This document shows, one piece after another, positions 38,120 to 51,309 of a stretch of 64,000 nt of DNA; positions within the stretch are counted from its first letter, which is position 1, and every line of letters starts with the position of its first letter. The notes beneath the pieces are model-generated. The model was given only the letters and a program-made list of their open reading frames with translations. It did not search any database and was not told where the DNA came from. The translations under genes and the position numbers were made by a program. Source of the stretch: Rostratula benghalensis (Eukaryota; Chordata; Aves; Charadriiformes; Rostratulidae); assembly GCA_013399305.1 (NCBI GenBank), contig VXAI01000157.1:1096002-1160001 (forward strand). The letters run 5' to 3'.

Positions 38120-41100
38120 CTATTAGCTTTGGAAACTGTAGATTGTTTCCCAGCCAGAAATGGGTAGAAAGATCCCTCTGCCTCCCCGTGAAGATCTCGA
38201 AGCCTTCCCTGAAGCCCTTGAGCAGAGGAGCATTCCACAGGGGCTGTGCATGAGCATCTCCTCCGGTTGCCTTGAGCAGGGTTTACCTCATCATAAGGAG
38301 AGGACAACGCAGAAATGAAATTGTTAATTTCTATTTTTCCCTCCCAGCCTCGGGGAGGTGGGGGGGACGGCAAAGGGGGAGGTGGCAAAAGGAAGCTGGC
38401 CAGCAGTGGACTGGCATCGGTCCTGTCAGGCACAGCTGCTACAGAGCTCAACACGGGGGTGGCAGCAGGGGACAGTTTGGCTCAATCTGCCGTACTAGTT
38501 CAGTACTGGTGCCAGCAGTGGCTCTGGTTCCTAGGCTGGGGCTTTGGAAATAATTTCCCCCAGGTGAGGGGTCTGGCAAAAAGTATGTAATGGTTTATGT
38601 GAAGGTTTTCAGGCCTTTGAATGATCTGGGACCAGGGATCTGCACTTTGAGTGTCGGGTGCATGAAGAGTTGGAGAGGACCTGATCCAAGACCACATAAA
38701 TCAGAGGACTGATTAAGCAAGTTGGTTTACTGTGGTAGCATATATTGCCATGAGAAAAAAGACTCTAGCTTCAGGTCAGTATCCCTTTCTGTCCCTGAGC
38801 ATGAAGAGAAGGTGTGGATTTCATCACCACAACAAGGCTTTCAGCAATTAGAGCTATTGGCACGTTTTGCAGCTGGTGCTGGAGCAAAACTGCCAGAGAT
38901 CTGGATGTTCCCCTCCTCTGGGTAAGAGTAGTAGATAAAGATGTGACTTCATAATTGTCCAGGCGGGGATTTATATGCTCACTGGGCTTTGTTCAGGATG
39001 GTTTTTTTGCACAGTACAAAATTATTTTCTGTCATCTGCTTGCTCTTTCCCTTGTTATGCATGAAGAACTGTCTATACAATACAAATACCCTTCACTGGA
39101 AAAAGCAAACAGAACAGTGCCATTTCTGCAGCCAGGGCACTACATATGGCCTGGACCATCTACATGGCCCAGCTGGTGACTTGACATGGCTTGTATGGTG
39201 AGAAAAGTGTCATTGGACCTCCCTTCCTCAGGACTTGTCTCCTTCTTCTCTTGTGCAAATACCCCTAAGTACAATCCAGCTGCTGGAGTGTCTGTTATTC
39301 ATTAAATAGCTCTCCCCCTTCTGTATCAGCTCTGATCCAAGATGTCTCACTGGTATTGGAGGAACCATGCTATTAGAAATGCTTTGTCTGGGATATTCCC
39401 TGACAGATCAGAAACAATAAAAGACCCCATGGTAGCACAAGTGCAGAGTCAAGGCTTGGGATACCAGGTGAGTTGGTATCCGTTCACCTCACAGCATTTT
39501 TTAGGCTGATTGTTCCAGTGTCTGCTTTGGATGCTAAAAATAGCTGTGCTGCTGCGAAAGTGCAGTCTTGGGGAAATAATTATATAAAACAGAGGAGTAC
39601 AACTCGGCTCTGAAAAATAACCTTGGAAAAAATTGTAAGAGTCTGTATTTATTGTGTTTCATAATTACTTGGGATCTGTATGTAAAGCTGTGGCTTCCTA
39701 CGTTCCTGCACTGTCCCTGCTAAAGAAAATGTTGCAAAAGCTGATGAAATGGAAAACAGTCCACCTTTTTTTTCTCTCTCTCAATGGTGTTGGTTTTATG
39801 CAACTAACAAGCAGAAGATAGTAAGAATCTATTTCAGTCACCTGAAGTCAGCAGATGTGACAGTTCACAGAGTGAGCAGGGTGGCTATGTGAGAAGGTGC
39901 TGTGTTTGCAGTCAATTTTCAATGCAGAACTTCACTGTAATTTCTCACCCCTAGGAGCAGATGACTGTTTGGAGGAAGGGTGTGCATTTTTTGCCCCAGG
40001 AGTAACAGCTGTCCCGACACAGGGAGACGACTGCCAAGGACCTGGCTGCTACTCTCTGGTGGTTTTTAGCTAAGGACCATTTATCGCTTGCTAACCCTCC
40101 CAAACTGGAACTCGGTCCCTAGGCATGGCCAGGCAATCTGCACTGGGCAGAGATTGTCTCTGGTATAAACATTCTCTGAAGGCTGTAAGTCAGATATCAC
40201 CAGAACACTGAAAACGTCTTCCCTGTCATGACCAGCCCCTGGTGTCTCTGAACAGGAAGAAGACCCTGCATCTTCCTTGCATGCTTTGTCTCAATTATGG
40301 ATTTATTTTTTGCAAGGCAGATCTCCTCAGCTGTGCAAAAAGGGAAACTCCAGGACTGTCTGTATGAATTTGGGGCAGCCCAGAAGAATGGAAGGGGTCT
40401 GTCTTAGGGAAGAACAGCTGTGATCTCCCTGAGTCACAAGTTGAAACAAAGCTGGAGTCATTCCCTTGGTCTGAATGGTGTGTCTGTGCTCACAGATCCC
40501 ACTGGGGCAGCGCACCCACCAAAGAGCACAGGTTGCTGTTAAAAATATTCCTGCAACTTCTGTGATACATAGGACAGATGTCTTATTGCTATCTTTTGCA
40601 CTATGTGTTCTGTTAAGGCAATCAGCTCTTCTGACTGGTGGCTGCCATCTCTTCATGTCTTGATAGCACTTTGTTCCACTCTGGTAGCTCTAGCTCCTTG
40701 CAGAAGTCCTTCCCCCTGGGTAACCCCCATGATGAATCGAATTGCTCCAGGTGGAAGTTATGGGAAGCAAGAAAGTCATTAGCCCTGCCAGGCAAAAACT
40801 AGCCAGCGCAGCCTTTGCACCTCCCCCGTGCCTTGCTGCTGGTAAGTCTCCTGCCAGGCTGACCACCCCCTGAGGCCCAGCAGCACACACTTGCCCACTA
40901 TGCAGCAGGAATGTGCACAGCACTTGTGCACCAGCCCAATTAGAAGAAACCTCAGTGCAATTTTGGCAGAAATTTGGCAATTTTGGCAGCTCCTCCTGCC
41001 AGGTGACCATATCTAAATGCAGTTCAAAAAGGCCGGTGAGGGCTGGATGAGCAGTACCTCCAAAGTGCTTATGACTTACAGGCAGAGGTGGAGATGCAAC

Positions 41101-41639
41101 ACCATCACTGGGTTATCCCTGGCTGGCCCACCAGCATGGGTCAGAGGCACCTGGCTCAGTCTTCAGGGAGCAGACCCCAACTTGGGGCACAGCAACAGGG
41201 CTCTCACACTCACAGCTGGGGTCTCATTTCCCCTGCTGACATCCATTCTGCAACAGCTGGCATCATCTGCAGGGGCTGGCACAAACATACCATTATTTCC
41301 ATAGTGCCAGGAGATGCTCCAGGAAAAAAAGAAATCACAGGCTCGTACCCTGTGAAAAATTTCCGAATTAGGCTTCAAAGCAGGATTGAGCAGGGCTGCT
41401 GGTAATGACAACTGGAAAAAAGAGGTGTTATGCTTCCCTGTATGTGTAGCCCAAATGCTGCCTCTTGGAAAATAATTATATTTATCTGGGTGATTTCACC
41501 ATTTCTCAGGGAAAAAAAATAGTGAAACTCCTCAAAAATATGTTTTGTGTACTAATCCAGCAGTGTAGCTTTCCTAAAAAGAGGTAGCCAGCTCCAACTT
41601 CTTTTCAGCAATGCATTTTAAAACACTTTTTTTATTGTT

Positions 41640-42110
41640 ATTGTTTTTCCCCCTGGTGCCCCAGCAAAATTATTTTAAAGCTCACAAAAAATAAACCAGT
41701 CCCTGGAACTGGTTATTGGTATTGGTCTTGACTGTACATTTTATTAAGCCTAATTAAATATTCATACCATTAGGTCACTTTTGACTGTCATTTTGTCATT
41801 GTTAAAGACATTAAGGTTTATTAAGTGATTTTTTTTAATTAACTATTACATGAAAATGCTTCTGTCAAAACTTAATTGTAATTTTCCTGGCAGTTTATCT
41901 TGAGGCATCTCTATAGGGCTGGATATTACATCTGAATTGACCATCATATTTGCTCTTATTATTCTTGATCGGTGCTGTTATACCTCGATAATTAGCCTGG
42001 TGGGAAAGCCTGGCAAATATGAGATAAACAGGTCGTATATAGATTGTCAGGATTGAAACTGAGAAATGCTTCGTTAGGCTTTTTCTTCTTTGCTAAAAAG
42101 TGCTGTAAAA
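41640..42110. promoter_or_regulatory. candidate conserved non-coding element
   Basis: The stretch is AT-rich but not simple-sequence, lacks transposon similarity and open frames, and is dense in homeodomain-type cores (CCTAATTAAATATTCAT, TTTAATTAACTATTACATG, AACTTAATTGTAATTTT, GATAATTAGCC). Such composition is typical of vertebrate developmental enhancers. This is an impression from composition only; conservation could not be tested. Confidence 0.25.
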
Positions 42111-45100
42111 TTGTTGCTTTATCCTGGACAGTAATTGGTACTCTTCTGAAAAACAATGCCAGTTGAACTCATTGTATTATGTCTTAGTGAAGAAATAAAG
42201 TACAGGGCGTGTTCAAGAGGAGAACAACCAAAACCTAAGGCATTCTTCAGCTTGAAAGAAAAGCCAAATGCTGCACAATTTGAAGTACTATACTGAGTAT
42301 GCTCCATTGCTACTTCATTAATAAATATCTATTTTCTTCATGTTTTTCAAGCAAGAAAACCTTTACGTGAGTGAGATCTCATTGGACTAGCAGCCAAATT
42401 AACTTCAAAGTTCTCAGACCAAAAATAAATACCTTTTGAAAGGAAGCTGAGGCAAATGTGCCACTTATTACCACTGAGCAGCTTGACACCACTTCAGTCC
42501 AAATTTCAAGCCGACTATCCACTCAGCAGGAGATATATTCGTTTTAAATTAAACATGCCAGGAATCGGACTTCAAAGGGAACAAGGCAAGTTCGTTGTTT
42601 CCACACTGGAAATCTCTATGTCTGCATCAGTGAATTTTGGCTCCCTGTTTTTCCTACTAAAATTAATTGCTGTCCACACTAAACTGGAGCAATTAGGGCC
42701 TGAAAGCTCCCACGTGGTGGTTCTTGTTGAGGGAACTAGGGAGTGGGACAGGGGAGAGGAGGGTAACCAGCAGCAAACCAGCCTTTATCAGAGATGGAAA
42801 AATAACAGGGATGCAAGAGAGCTTAGGAAAATGAGGTCTGGTGGTTTAGTGAACTGCCTACTGGGCTGGGATACAAAACAGTTTACTGAGTGTGAAAACC
42901 TGGGGTTAGGCTATGGGGTGAGGGAGACGAGCCTTGCTCCATCACACCTCTCGCAGCTGCAGTGGCAGTTGCAAGTGAGGTATCTGCCAGGATGGCCTCT
43001 GTCATGTCCATGTTTACAAGAGCATTAGGAACACCCATTTTAAGGGATCTGCAAATCAACTGGAAAAATTGGCTCAGGAGTCTGGCTGAAAAAGCTCTGC
43101 TCTTAAAGCAATTGTGAAACACCAAATCATCTGCTTTTCAAATTGTAGGAGCAGAGTAAACGAATAAGCCTGTTTTCTGGGTTTTGCTTTTTTCCTCTTT
43201 TTTTCTGTTTGTAGTTGCGTAACACAGGATATTTCTTATATTTTAAAAGAAACCATTGGTGGTTGTTAACTAGAATTTGAGATACGTGAGAAAGAACTGT
43301 GAATGCAGTAGTGAAAAATAAATTCATATTGCAGGGTACAGTTTTATAAATATGGAGCTATATATTCTGCTTGTTGTACACAGATCGCAGTATAGTATCA
43401 AGGCCAACATCATCTGAAAACATCCAAATAAATCTGGAGCAGTAATTATTGGTAAAGTGTTATTCCCAGGGGAACTGGCAGATCATACTAGATGATAAGA
43501 TTGGCCTCTGCTAGCCTTAAAATTTCTCTGAAGTGTCCTGTCCTTTGCAGAGAGCCCTGCCACCCCAGAGGAGAGGCTGGGTCTCAGGCAAGGCTGTGTC
43601 CTGCAGAGCAGCTTCCTTCTCCTCCCACTGCTGCGATGGGTGGTCTGCTGTGGGGGCATTGGCAGTATCCCCCCAGTTCTCCCCTGGGATGGTGAGACTG
43701 ATGGCACCAGCTCACAGTACCCTGGCACACTGGTGACCAGGTGTGGGGTTGCAGCGGAACTGGTACCTTCCACCTTTCCCTTAATTGTGCTCAGGCCTAA
43801 AATCCCTGGAGCACTCAATGCTGGACATACCCCTTGTGTGGTCCTGATTGATAATATTGTCTTTCCCTGGGCACACACTGGGCTGTGAAGAGTGAGCAGC
43901 CACAATTTCCACCCAGCCAGCCCTACATCTCCTGGTGCCTCCTCACGTAGGGGGACAGACAGGGGGCAGACACCCCCTAAGAATATGCAAAAACCCATTT
44001 TCCCAGCAATATCTGTAATTGGGTTATTTTTCAATGAGTTATCTCTTTGATCATCTAAATTGTTAGTCTGTGTGAGACCTCAGGTGGGCTTTGGTGGGAT
44101 GTCTGGATTCAGACATGGTCTCATGATATGGCTGTGTGTCTGCAGATGGATGTGCTTTTGAGAAAAGTCTCCTGGTTGGGGGAACTGTCCCACTAAAGCT
44201 GGCAAATCGCTCAGTTCCTTGGTTTGGTTCCGTTGCCTTTGGCAGGGTGGAGGTCTGCGAGGCTGCAGCTTGCGGTACAGCAATGATAAGAAAGTCTCAG
44301 AGGACCATGCATCTATGAACTCAGCACAGCTCATGCAATTACCAACAAAGTGAAATCTGGGACCTTGAAACACAGCCAGCTCCTTCTCCCAGTTGTTGGC
44401 TGAGGCCTGTTTGTATAGGGAGAAGAATGGCAGCACCAAATGAGCGGGCTTATTGAAGAAAGGAACATAGCAACAGCACAGTCTTGTCACTTAGTAACAA
44501 GGTAGAATTATGATGAAGAAGGAGTGAATATATATAAATAAAATATTCAGGAATATACATATTCATTAAAATGATACCCAGAAAACAGAGAGGAGAAAGG
44601 CAATAGCTAAGCATCTAAAAATGTTCTTTAATGAAAAAGAATTTTAAATATCTGTCTTCACCATTCAGAGCTGTGTGACGGTATTATCTTCCCACATGAA
44701 GCTATGCTATTTCAGGTTCTCCTGGGTTCCTCCCCCCATCCCCTTGCCTTGAGTACCAGAGAATTCTGACAGATGAACTTGCAAGTGTTACTTTATGTTT
44801 CCAGACATGGGTAGCCAGTTTATTACCCTAACCACGTCTATGTGAGTAATGTTCCTCGTGTGTCGTTATGCCCAGTGCTGATGAATACACAGTGATATAT
44901 TTCAGCTCTAAACACCATCCCAATTAATTTGCCTGCTACGGTCTTTTGCCCCGGGACCAAGAGCATGCTCCTCATCATTATGATTTCTTTCCTTACCCTC
45001 CTGGACCAGGAGAAAAGGATGAGAAGACAGAGAAACTATGCTAGTTAGTAAATAAACCTTCCTATCCTTTCCACATCTTTACACTTATATTTATTCCAAA

Positions 45101-46029
45101 GACGTCTGCTTTAATTTAAAAAAAAAAATAAAAATCAAAAACCTCAATAATCTGAAATTCAAATCACTTTCATGGAAGAAAGAGTGAGAGCTTGGAAACA
45201 GTTGCAAAACAAGATTTTACATTATTAGATGTTGTTCTCCTACCTTGGATATTTAATCAAATGCCCAAGTCTGTTCCCACATAAAGTGAAAGATTAATCA
45301 TTGCACTTATAAATCATTCTCCTCATCTCCCTCTCATTTGCACCAAAGATGCTCCTTTCAGTGCTGTAGAAGCTGCTGCCTCTTATCTCCAGGTTCCTTT
45401 TTTCTAAAGGCTTAAGTTGGGAAGTTGGTATTGTAAGTAAATGTTACACAGTCACCCTTATTGCTTATTTTAGGTATGACAAACTGATCACAGAGATGCG
45501 CATTTCTCTTCAATCCAGTGGTTTTAATAAATATTTTGCCTTCCACCCCTGAAACACTGGTTATGAATTTTCATGAGCAACTTCACATAAATCTTCTTAA
45601 CAACTCTTCACATAAACAGAGGCTTCAAAAGCACTATGCTTGGCTAGGCAAGGGTCATCTTGTATTTGGTTTCTCTTTATCCTGTTGAGTACTTTCAGGG
45701 ACTGAATGGAACATTTAACACAAAGAAAGGTGCTGTTCCAGGCTCCATTCATCTCTGTCAATAGAAACCGATTGACATGACTGGAGGCTACACAATGTGC
45801 TTGTGGGCTGGTTATCGGTTAGTTTTGGTAGATCCCTAAGATAAAAATTGCTCCTGTTTGGGAAATACTCAAAAGAATTCACACTTGTGTTTGGATGTGT
45901 ACCAAGATCACATTTGGTGTTTTCCATCTGAAATTTTCGTAGTAAACTTAGCAGCATGTATTTGAAATATAAATGCATTTTAAGTCTATCTTGATATATA
46001 AATATTAATGGGATCAGTTTGGCTATGCA

Positions 46030-47130
46030 GCACCAGTCCACAGTCCATAGAGAAGATCAGGAGCTGGTGGGGCAAATAAATGACCCCCTTTGTGAAAAGA
46101 TCTTCTGGGAGACAGCAAGGGCATTGCAGAAAAGCTGAGCAAATTCTTTGCATTGGCATTCACTACGATGGAGACTCTGAATGGAGAGGGAGGCTGAGGA
46201 ACCACCTCAAATGGAGGTGTTGGGAAAAGGCATGTTAGAACAAATTGATAAACTAAACATTAACAAATCCTCAGCACCAGATGGTGTTTACTCAGGAGTC
46301 CTGAAAAAACACACACCACAAATAAGAAATTTCTGAAATACTAACTGTGTGTAATCTGGCGCTACAAGCAGCTCTGGGTTTAGTGGGACAGAAGTGGGAA
46401 AGTGATGACAGGGTTTGAATGGGACTGCAGGAGTCATCCTGGGAGCTAGTGGTCAGTCAAGGCTTTCACTCGTAGTGGTCACAGATTTGGCTGGAGGTTT
46501 GAGAAGGAACATGTGTGTTGAGAGGAAGATCAGGCCTGATAGCCGCAAGAACTCTTGGAATACAGATCACACTTGTCCAAGCTATGTAGCTTTCAACACA
46601 GCTGCAGGGAAGCAAGAAAGGCTTCTAACGAATGACACTTACTATGGAATGGGAGAGGTTATCCTCTGGGCTAACCCAGGAGAGGCTACCGTTGGGCTAA
46701 ACCCCAGAACGGGAAGGGTTGGAAAAAAATTTCACCTTGTATTCAGGAAGAGGTCCTAAAGACACCAGTCCTGGACATGATGTTCAGCATCTTCCTAAAT
46801 GGCCTGGAGAAGATGGTACAAACAAATAGTGACACTGTTTACAACCAATGAAATGTTATTCAGCATAACCAAAACTAGTGCTGACTCTGAAAAGATGCTG
46901 AAATAGCTCATTGCACTAAAATGAAATTCTATGTTGGGGCTGTCAGGGAAGAGTGACTACATATACAAAATTATGATCTCTTAACTCAGGAAAAAATGAA
47001 AGACAGCTTGAGTCATTGTGGAGAGTTTGCTGAAAGCATCCAAGTGCTGCTCAGTGGGCAAGCTGGTTACCAGATTTGAAGCAGAGACAGGGAAGTGTTT
47101 TTTCGCACAGTGTAGAATTGCACTGTTGCT
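46030..47130 (+). mobile_element. ancient L3/CR1-like LINE remnant
   Basis: Decayed plus-strand coding pieces occur in the order of a LINE ORF2. The first is GIAEKLSKFFALAFT (about 46,115-46,160). Next is EQIDKLNINKSSAPDGVYSG (about 46,240-46,300), the counterpart of 'LNINKSxGPDGIHP' in RT. The third is MFSIFLNGLEKMVQ (about 46,780-46,820), the counterpart of 'MFNIFINDLE'. After these come nucleotide-level matches to the segment around AATGAAATT, CATATACAAAATTATGA, CAGGAAAAA and GAGTCATTGTGGA, and finally a TTTTTTCGCACAGTGTAGAATT-like 3' UTR. Many stops and indels break it. The part at about 46,390-46,700 does not align clearly and may be a separate insertion. This type is much older than the CR1 copies elsewhere in the window. 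Confidence 0.65.
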
Positions 47131-47769
47131 CCTGTGTATTGTGGATGCCAGAATACAAACAGGCACAGGGAAGTACTAAGCAAACCAAAGGAGGTTGGGG
47201 GCGAGGGGCAAGTCAAACTGGCCATTGTGGCTACAGTCCAGCAAAGCCAGGACCTTAAATGGGGCCAGGACTTCAGCTGGGGACAGCACAGGAGCAAGGG
47301 AGAGGTGCTAGCCCTGTTCCGTATATCACTATGAAGCCCTCACTGCAAGGCTCAGTTGGCTGCAGTCTGTGGGCTAAACAAAGCTTTGGTGTGACATTTC
47401 TTAAGGCAATCCCAAATTACTGGATTTACAAGGGTTTGAGATGTGTCATTATTAAACTCGGCAGAACAGAAGCAAGTGGGTGATGGGTAGCGGGATGTCT
47501 GACACAGCTTACGCCTGCAGCTGGGTGGCTACAGCTGAGAGATCATGACACATACCCAAAAGGTTCCTAGGCAGAGATTTTTTTTAACTGGCACTTGTTT
47601 TACATTCTGGGACTTGGACCTGGATGAAGTGCACGCCAAGGTGTCCTGTCTTATCTTCCTCCCTTCCCCATCTGAAAATCACACTGCTTTTCTCACTGAA
47701 GAAGTGGGATTTGGCTCTCTGCTGTCCTTGTGTTACCCACATGAATTAAAAAAAGACCAAAATGAGCAA

Positions 47770-48180
47770 TGAATATAGCTGTTTTTACCAATTATTCTGT
47801 ATATGATTTATTGCCTTATTTTTGAGACATGAGGAATGCTGTTAATGAGAGTATATTGGTTGCAACAGCTTATTGTTTTTATCCTGGTGACTTTCTCTTT
47901 TTATCATGAGAGAGAGCAGTGGATTTGCATCTATTTGACATTTGAAATGTTTTGCCTTTGGTTGATCTGCAGCTCTGTGCAGCATCACCCAGACTAAGAA
48001 AAGCCCATTTCAGTTCTTAGGACAGGTGTGAGATTAAGCATCAAGCGTCTCACTTCTAAAATTGCTTGTGATTGTTTTCTCCTCCACAAATGTCTGCATA
48101 GCTAGCAATTAACTGCATCCAGAGATCAAAAGCTAAATTGTCTCAGACAGGAATTGCTATATCAGAGCCTAGTGCTACTT
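47770..48180. promoter_or_regulatory. candidate conserved non-coding element
   Basis: This is complex AT-rich sequence without open frames or transposon similarity, including an octamer-like GGATTTGCATCT near 47,921 and GCAATTAACTGC near 48,105. Both are common enhancer motif types. Not tested for conservation. Confidence 0.2.
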
Positions 48181-48689
48181 GTACTGTACTTTAAGCAATC
48201 AGGCACTTCCACTGATCTTTTTTGCTGAAGGTGAAACAGCAGGCTGGGCTTGCTGTGCAGACAGAGACAATAGAAATGGAAAGAGGGGCGGAAGCACGGG
48301 TTCTGTGGTGCTGGGATTCTAACACCACAGGAAAATGTGGCGGTTTCCTCGTTAGGGCTGCAGGACTGAGAGGGGGCTCTTCGCTAGAAAGGCCTTTGTG
48401 TAAGTGCAGAGATGCCCTCTGCATGGTGGTGGGGGTAAACCCTGCACCATCTCTCCTTTGGCACAGCGCAGTGCCTGGAGATGGGCATCTCCTTGCAAGA
48501 GAGGTGGGTGCTGGGTTGATTACAGCTCTGTCTTCCCAGCAGGGAGGAAACAGGTCCCAGCAGGGAGAGGAGGCGTGAGTGTGCTCCCTTTCCCCCTGTT
48601 CCCTTGCTGCAGGCAACCTGGGGTCAGGGAAGCAGAGGGCTCCATGTCTTGGCGACTTTCTCACTTTGATTTGGAGGGAAGACCTTGAT

Positions 48690-48960
48690 GCCTTTGCCCT
48701 TAATTGCCTTAATTAGTCCATTACCCTCCTCTAGGGGAATTTTCTACAGAAAGAGAAGACGTCATCCCTTGAAACGTTTGACTGGTAGACCAGAAACTCC
48801 ACTGTCAGCTTTTTTCTTTTTTTAATATATTCTAAATTGAACTATCATATTGACAAATTAGCATCTAATCCTATTGCTCTAATTCAGTCATTTGCCTGTG
48901 CATTAGGATAAGAATGATTTGCATAACAGTCTTCAGTCTTCTGTTTAGAAACAAAATATT
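48690..48960. promoter_or_regulatory. candidate conserved non-coding element
   Basis: CCTTAATTGCCTTAATTAGT gives two closely spaced homeodomain-type sites, followed about 200 bases later by the octamer-like GATTTGCATAAC. No open frame or transposon similarity was seen. Not tested for conservation. Confidence 0.22.
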
Positions 48961-51295
48961 TTGATATTTGCTTGCGCTAAGTGGGATCAAACTGCGAACA
49001 GGCTGGCGAGCAATCCCAGGGGGTCTGCACTGACAGTGGCACTGCCGGGCAGCCGTGGCTGCTCCCCTTCCCTGCAAGCAGCCTCTCAGGGAGCTGGGGC
49101 CTGCCAGTAAATCTCCTTCCTTTGGAAATTTGAAGAAAAAAGAGAAAAATGTCTTGCTTGCTCAAGTTGGGAGTGGTTAGACTCCACTGGTCTGCATTTA
49201 TCACAGGCTGCACCACTGATAATGATTTTTTTTTTAGCAAGTGAGCCTTTGTGCACAGTGTTTTGCTTCCTTAGAGCAGAATGAGTCTGTAAATGAGCTG
49301 TAAACCTTTCATTGGACTGGCAGAATGGGCAGATTTTTGCTTTCATGGGGATGGTCACCAAACAGACCACTGCACCAGATCTTCCTGGCAAGAGGTGTAA
49401 AGTTTTATTCCCTGTCCGATGGCTGGAGAGGCTCAGCCCTGGTTGGAGTTGCTGCAGGTCCCCCATGGAGCCTGTTACTGAGTGGCAGATGCCCCTGCCC
49501 ATTGCTGAGATATTCCGTCTTCCACAAACTTCATTCAACAGTAAGCTAAAGCATTTCTCTCACCCTACTTTCCCCATACATCGCTTTGAAATTCTGCAGA
49601 TGTTGTTCTTCCACTTCATCCACTTTTTCAGTTTCTTATACTAGGAATTTTTGTTTTTCTTTAGTAGATGCATTTTATATTATGTAGCATGGGGCACTCC
49701 ATAGATTTCCTGTGGCTGGCAGATAACACTTTCCCAATTAATTATGTATCCAGAGTCTTACAAAGGTAGAGCTACCATGTCACATGCCATCTATGGTTGT
49801 AGGCACCTGCAAAGTTGTAGTCCCTTGTGGTAGATCAGTAACTTCAGATCAACAGAAAAATAACTTTTTCTCCTCTTTTTTTTATACCTTTATTTTCCAA
49901 TGTCCAGACGCTTCTCAGGGAGGCAGCTATCTGAAAAGAGAGCTGTCATTCCTCTAACACAAACCTGTATTATCAAAGTAGTTCTGCAGGTAGTATGGTG
50001 AAAATACTGAAATGAAATGCAAATCTAGACATTAAACACACCTTTCCTAGTAACTGATGGTAGATTTTTTCAAGCTTTCCTTTTTAAAATTGTATTTCTC
50101 TTCCTAGGGAAGAATGTGGGGATAAAGGAACATTTATACAAAGAGACAGTTTTTACAACTGTCCCTTAATTTTGGTACATCTCCTGAGAAGGTCAGTGAG
50201 ATCACAATATTTGCAAATGTCCGCAACGTGTGGTGTTCTCCATTGTATTTCAATGCATACCTTTTGATTAGGATGTCTTCTATGTATTTAATTCAAATTA
50301 ATACTCCATGAGGGAAAAACCTCTGTGGATGTTTTAATTTTCCAGAGGCAGTCAATAACCTGGAGTTTGCCTGTTGGAAGAATGCATCTCAATATTTTCT
50401 CCTCTCTGCTGCTATACGGTATACAAACGCTCTCTTTGAAGCTAAATAAACTCCATTTTTCATTTTCGGTATAGTGCTGTTGTGTCTCTGTCTGCATGCC
50501 ATCCTTTTCATGAATTCCTCCCTGCTGATATTTTACCATCTCCCTGGTATAGCGAGGTGAAGATGGTAGGAACAGCCAACCCATCCTCAGGCTGAGCAGC
50601 CCTAGAGAAGGGAGGCTGGCTCAGGGGCTCTGGGACTGCCCAGCTTCACCCTGCTGCTGGTTTCCCTTGTGTTCCTGAGTGAGGGGAGGAGCAGAGATGG
50701 TGACAGGGTCTTTTCTGAAGCCCTGGGTCTTTCCGATGAATATTCTGGCATTTATTGCCTCTGTCTCTCATTTAATACCTCCAGCTCATTCAGCTGTGGG
50801 AGGTGCCTTGCCCAGATGGTGGGGGAGCCGTCTCTGCAGCAGACTCTGGGTGTTCCCAGAGCTGAACCTGCTCGCCACACGACTGCTGCTGATGGCATGT
50901 GTTAATACGTGTCACCGTTCTGGAGGCAGCCAGGTCCCCACCACGTCCTTTAGCTGCATTACACAAATTAAGCCCTGTGCATAGATCATGCCATTTTTCT
51001 TCTGCACTAGAATATATATACAGAAACAGCACGTGGTCCCTCTGGCTCACAAAGGGTTAATATCTTTAGTCCCAGTCTCTTTGTTTTATTTTCATAGCCT
51101 TAGTCAATACCATAAAGCCCCCAAACCACTTGCAGTCTTTACAGAGATAACCACACAATGAACCTATCTGCACATCAGGTAAAGCCAGACGGTAAATTCA
51201 CAAGTACTCAGTGAGACATGGGGCCTTGTTGCTGATAACCAGCTTTCTCATCGAATAGGAACTGCACATTTATGCCTGCTTTGTTGTGTTTTGGG

Positions 51296-51309
51296 TTTTT
51301 TTTTTTTTT
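51296..51309 (+). repeat. poly(T) run of 14
   Basis: A homopolymer T run with no recognisable retroelement beside it. Confidence 0.95.

Larger units (their letters stand above)
36384..46029. other. intergenic DNA, no gene recognised
   Basis: This is mixed AT-rich and GC-richer sequence. The GC-richer parts (about 38.1-38.6, 40.7-41.4 and 43.5-44.0 kb) show overlapping open frames of 90-190 codons on both strands. None has recognisable domains, and frames on opposite strands are equally long, so they are read as chance. A possible conserved block lies at 41,640-42,110. Confidence 0.5.

Noticed and set aside
42456..43028. 190-codon plus-strand open frame, longest outside CR1
   Set aside because: No recognisable domain, no promoter or splice context, and low-complexity peptide composition. 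Judged a chance frame.
43483..44034. 183-codon minus-strand open frame
   Set aside because: Pro/Ser/Gly-rich translation of GC-rich DNA, with equally open frames on the opposite strand and no family match.
44080..44490. 136-codon minus-strand open frame
   Set aside because: No motif, splice or homology signal recognised.
48191..48664. 157-codon minus-strand frame opposite a 118-codon plus-strand frame
   Set aside because: Same pattern of GC-driven chance frames on both strands.
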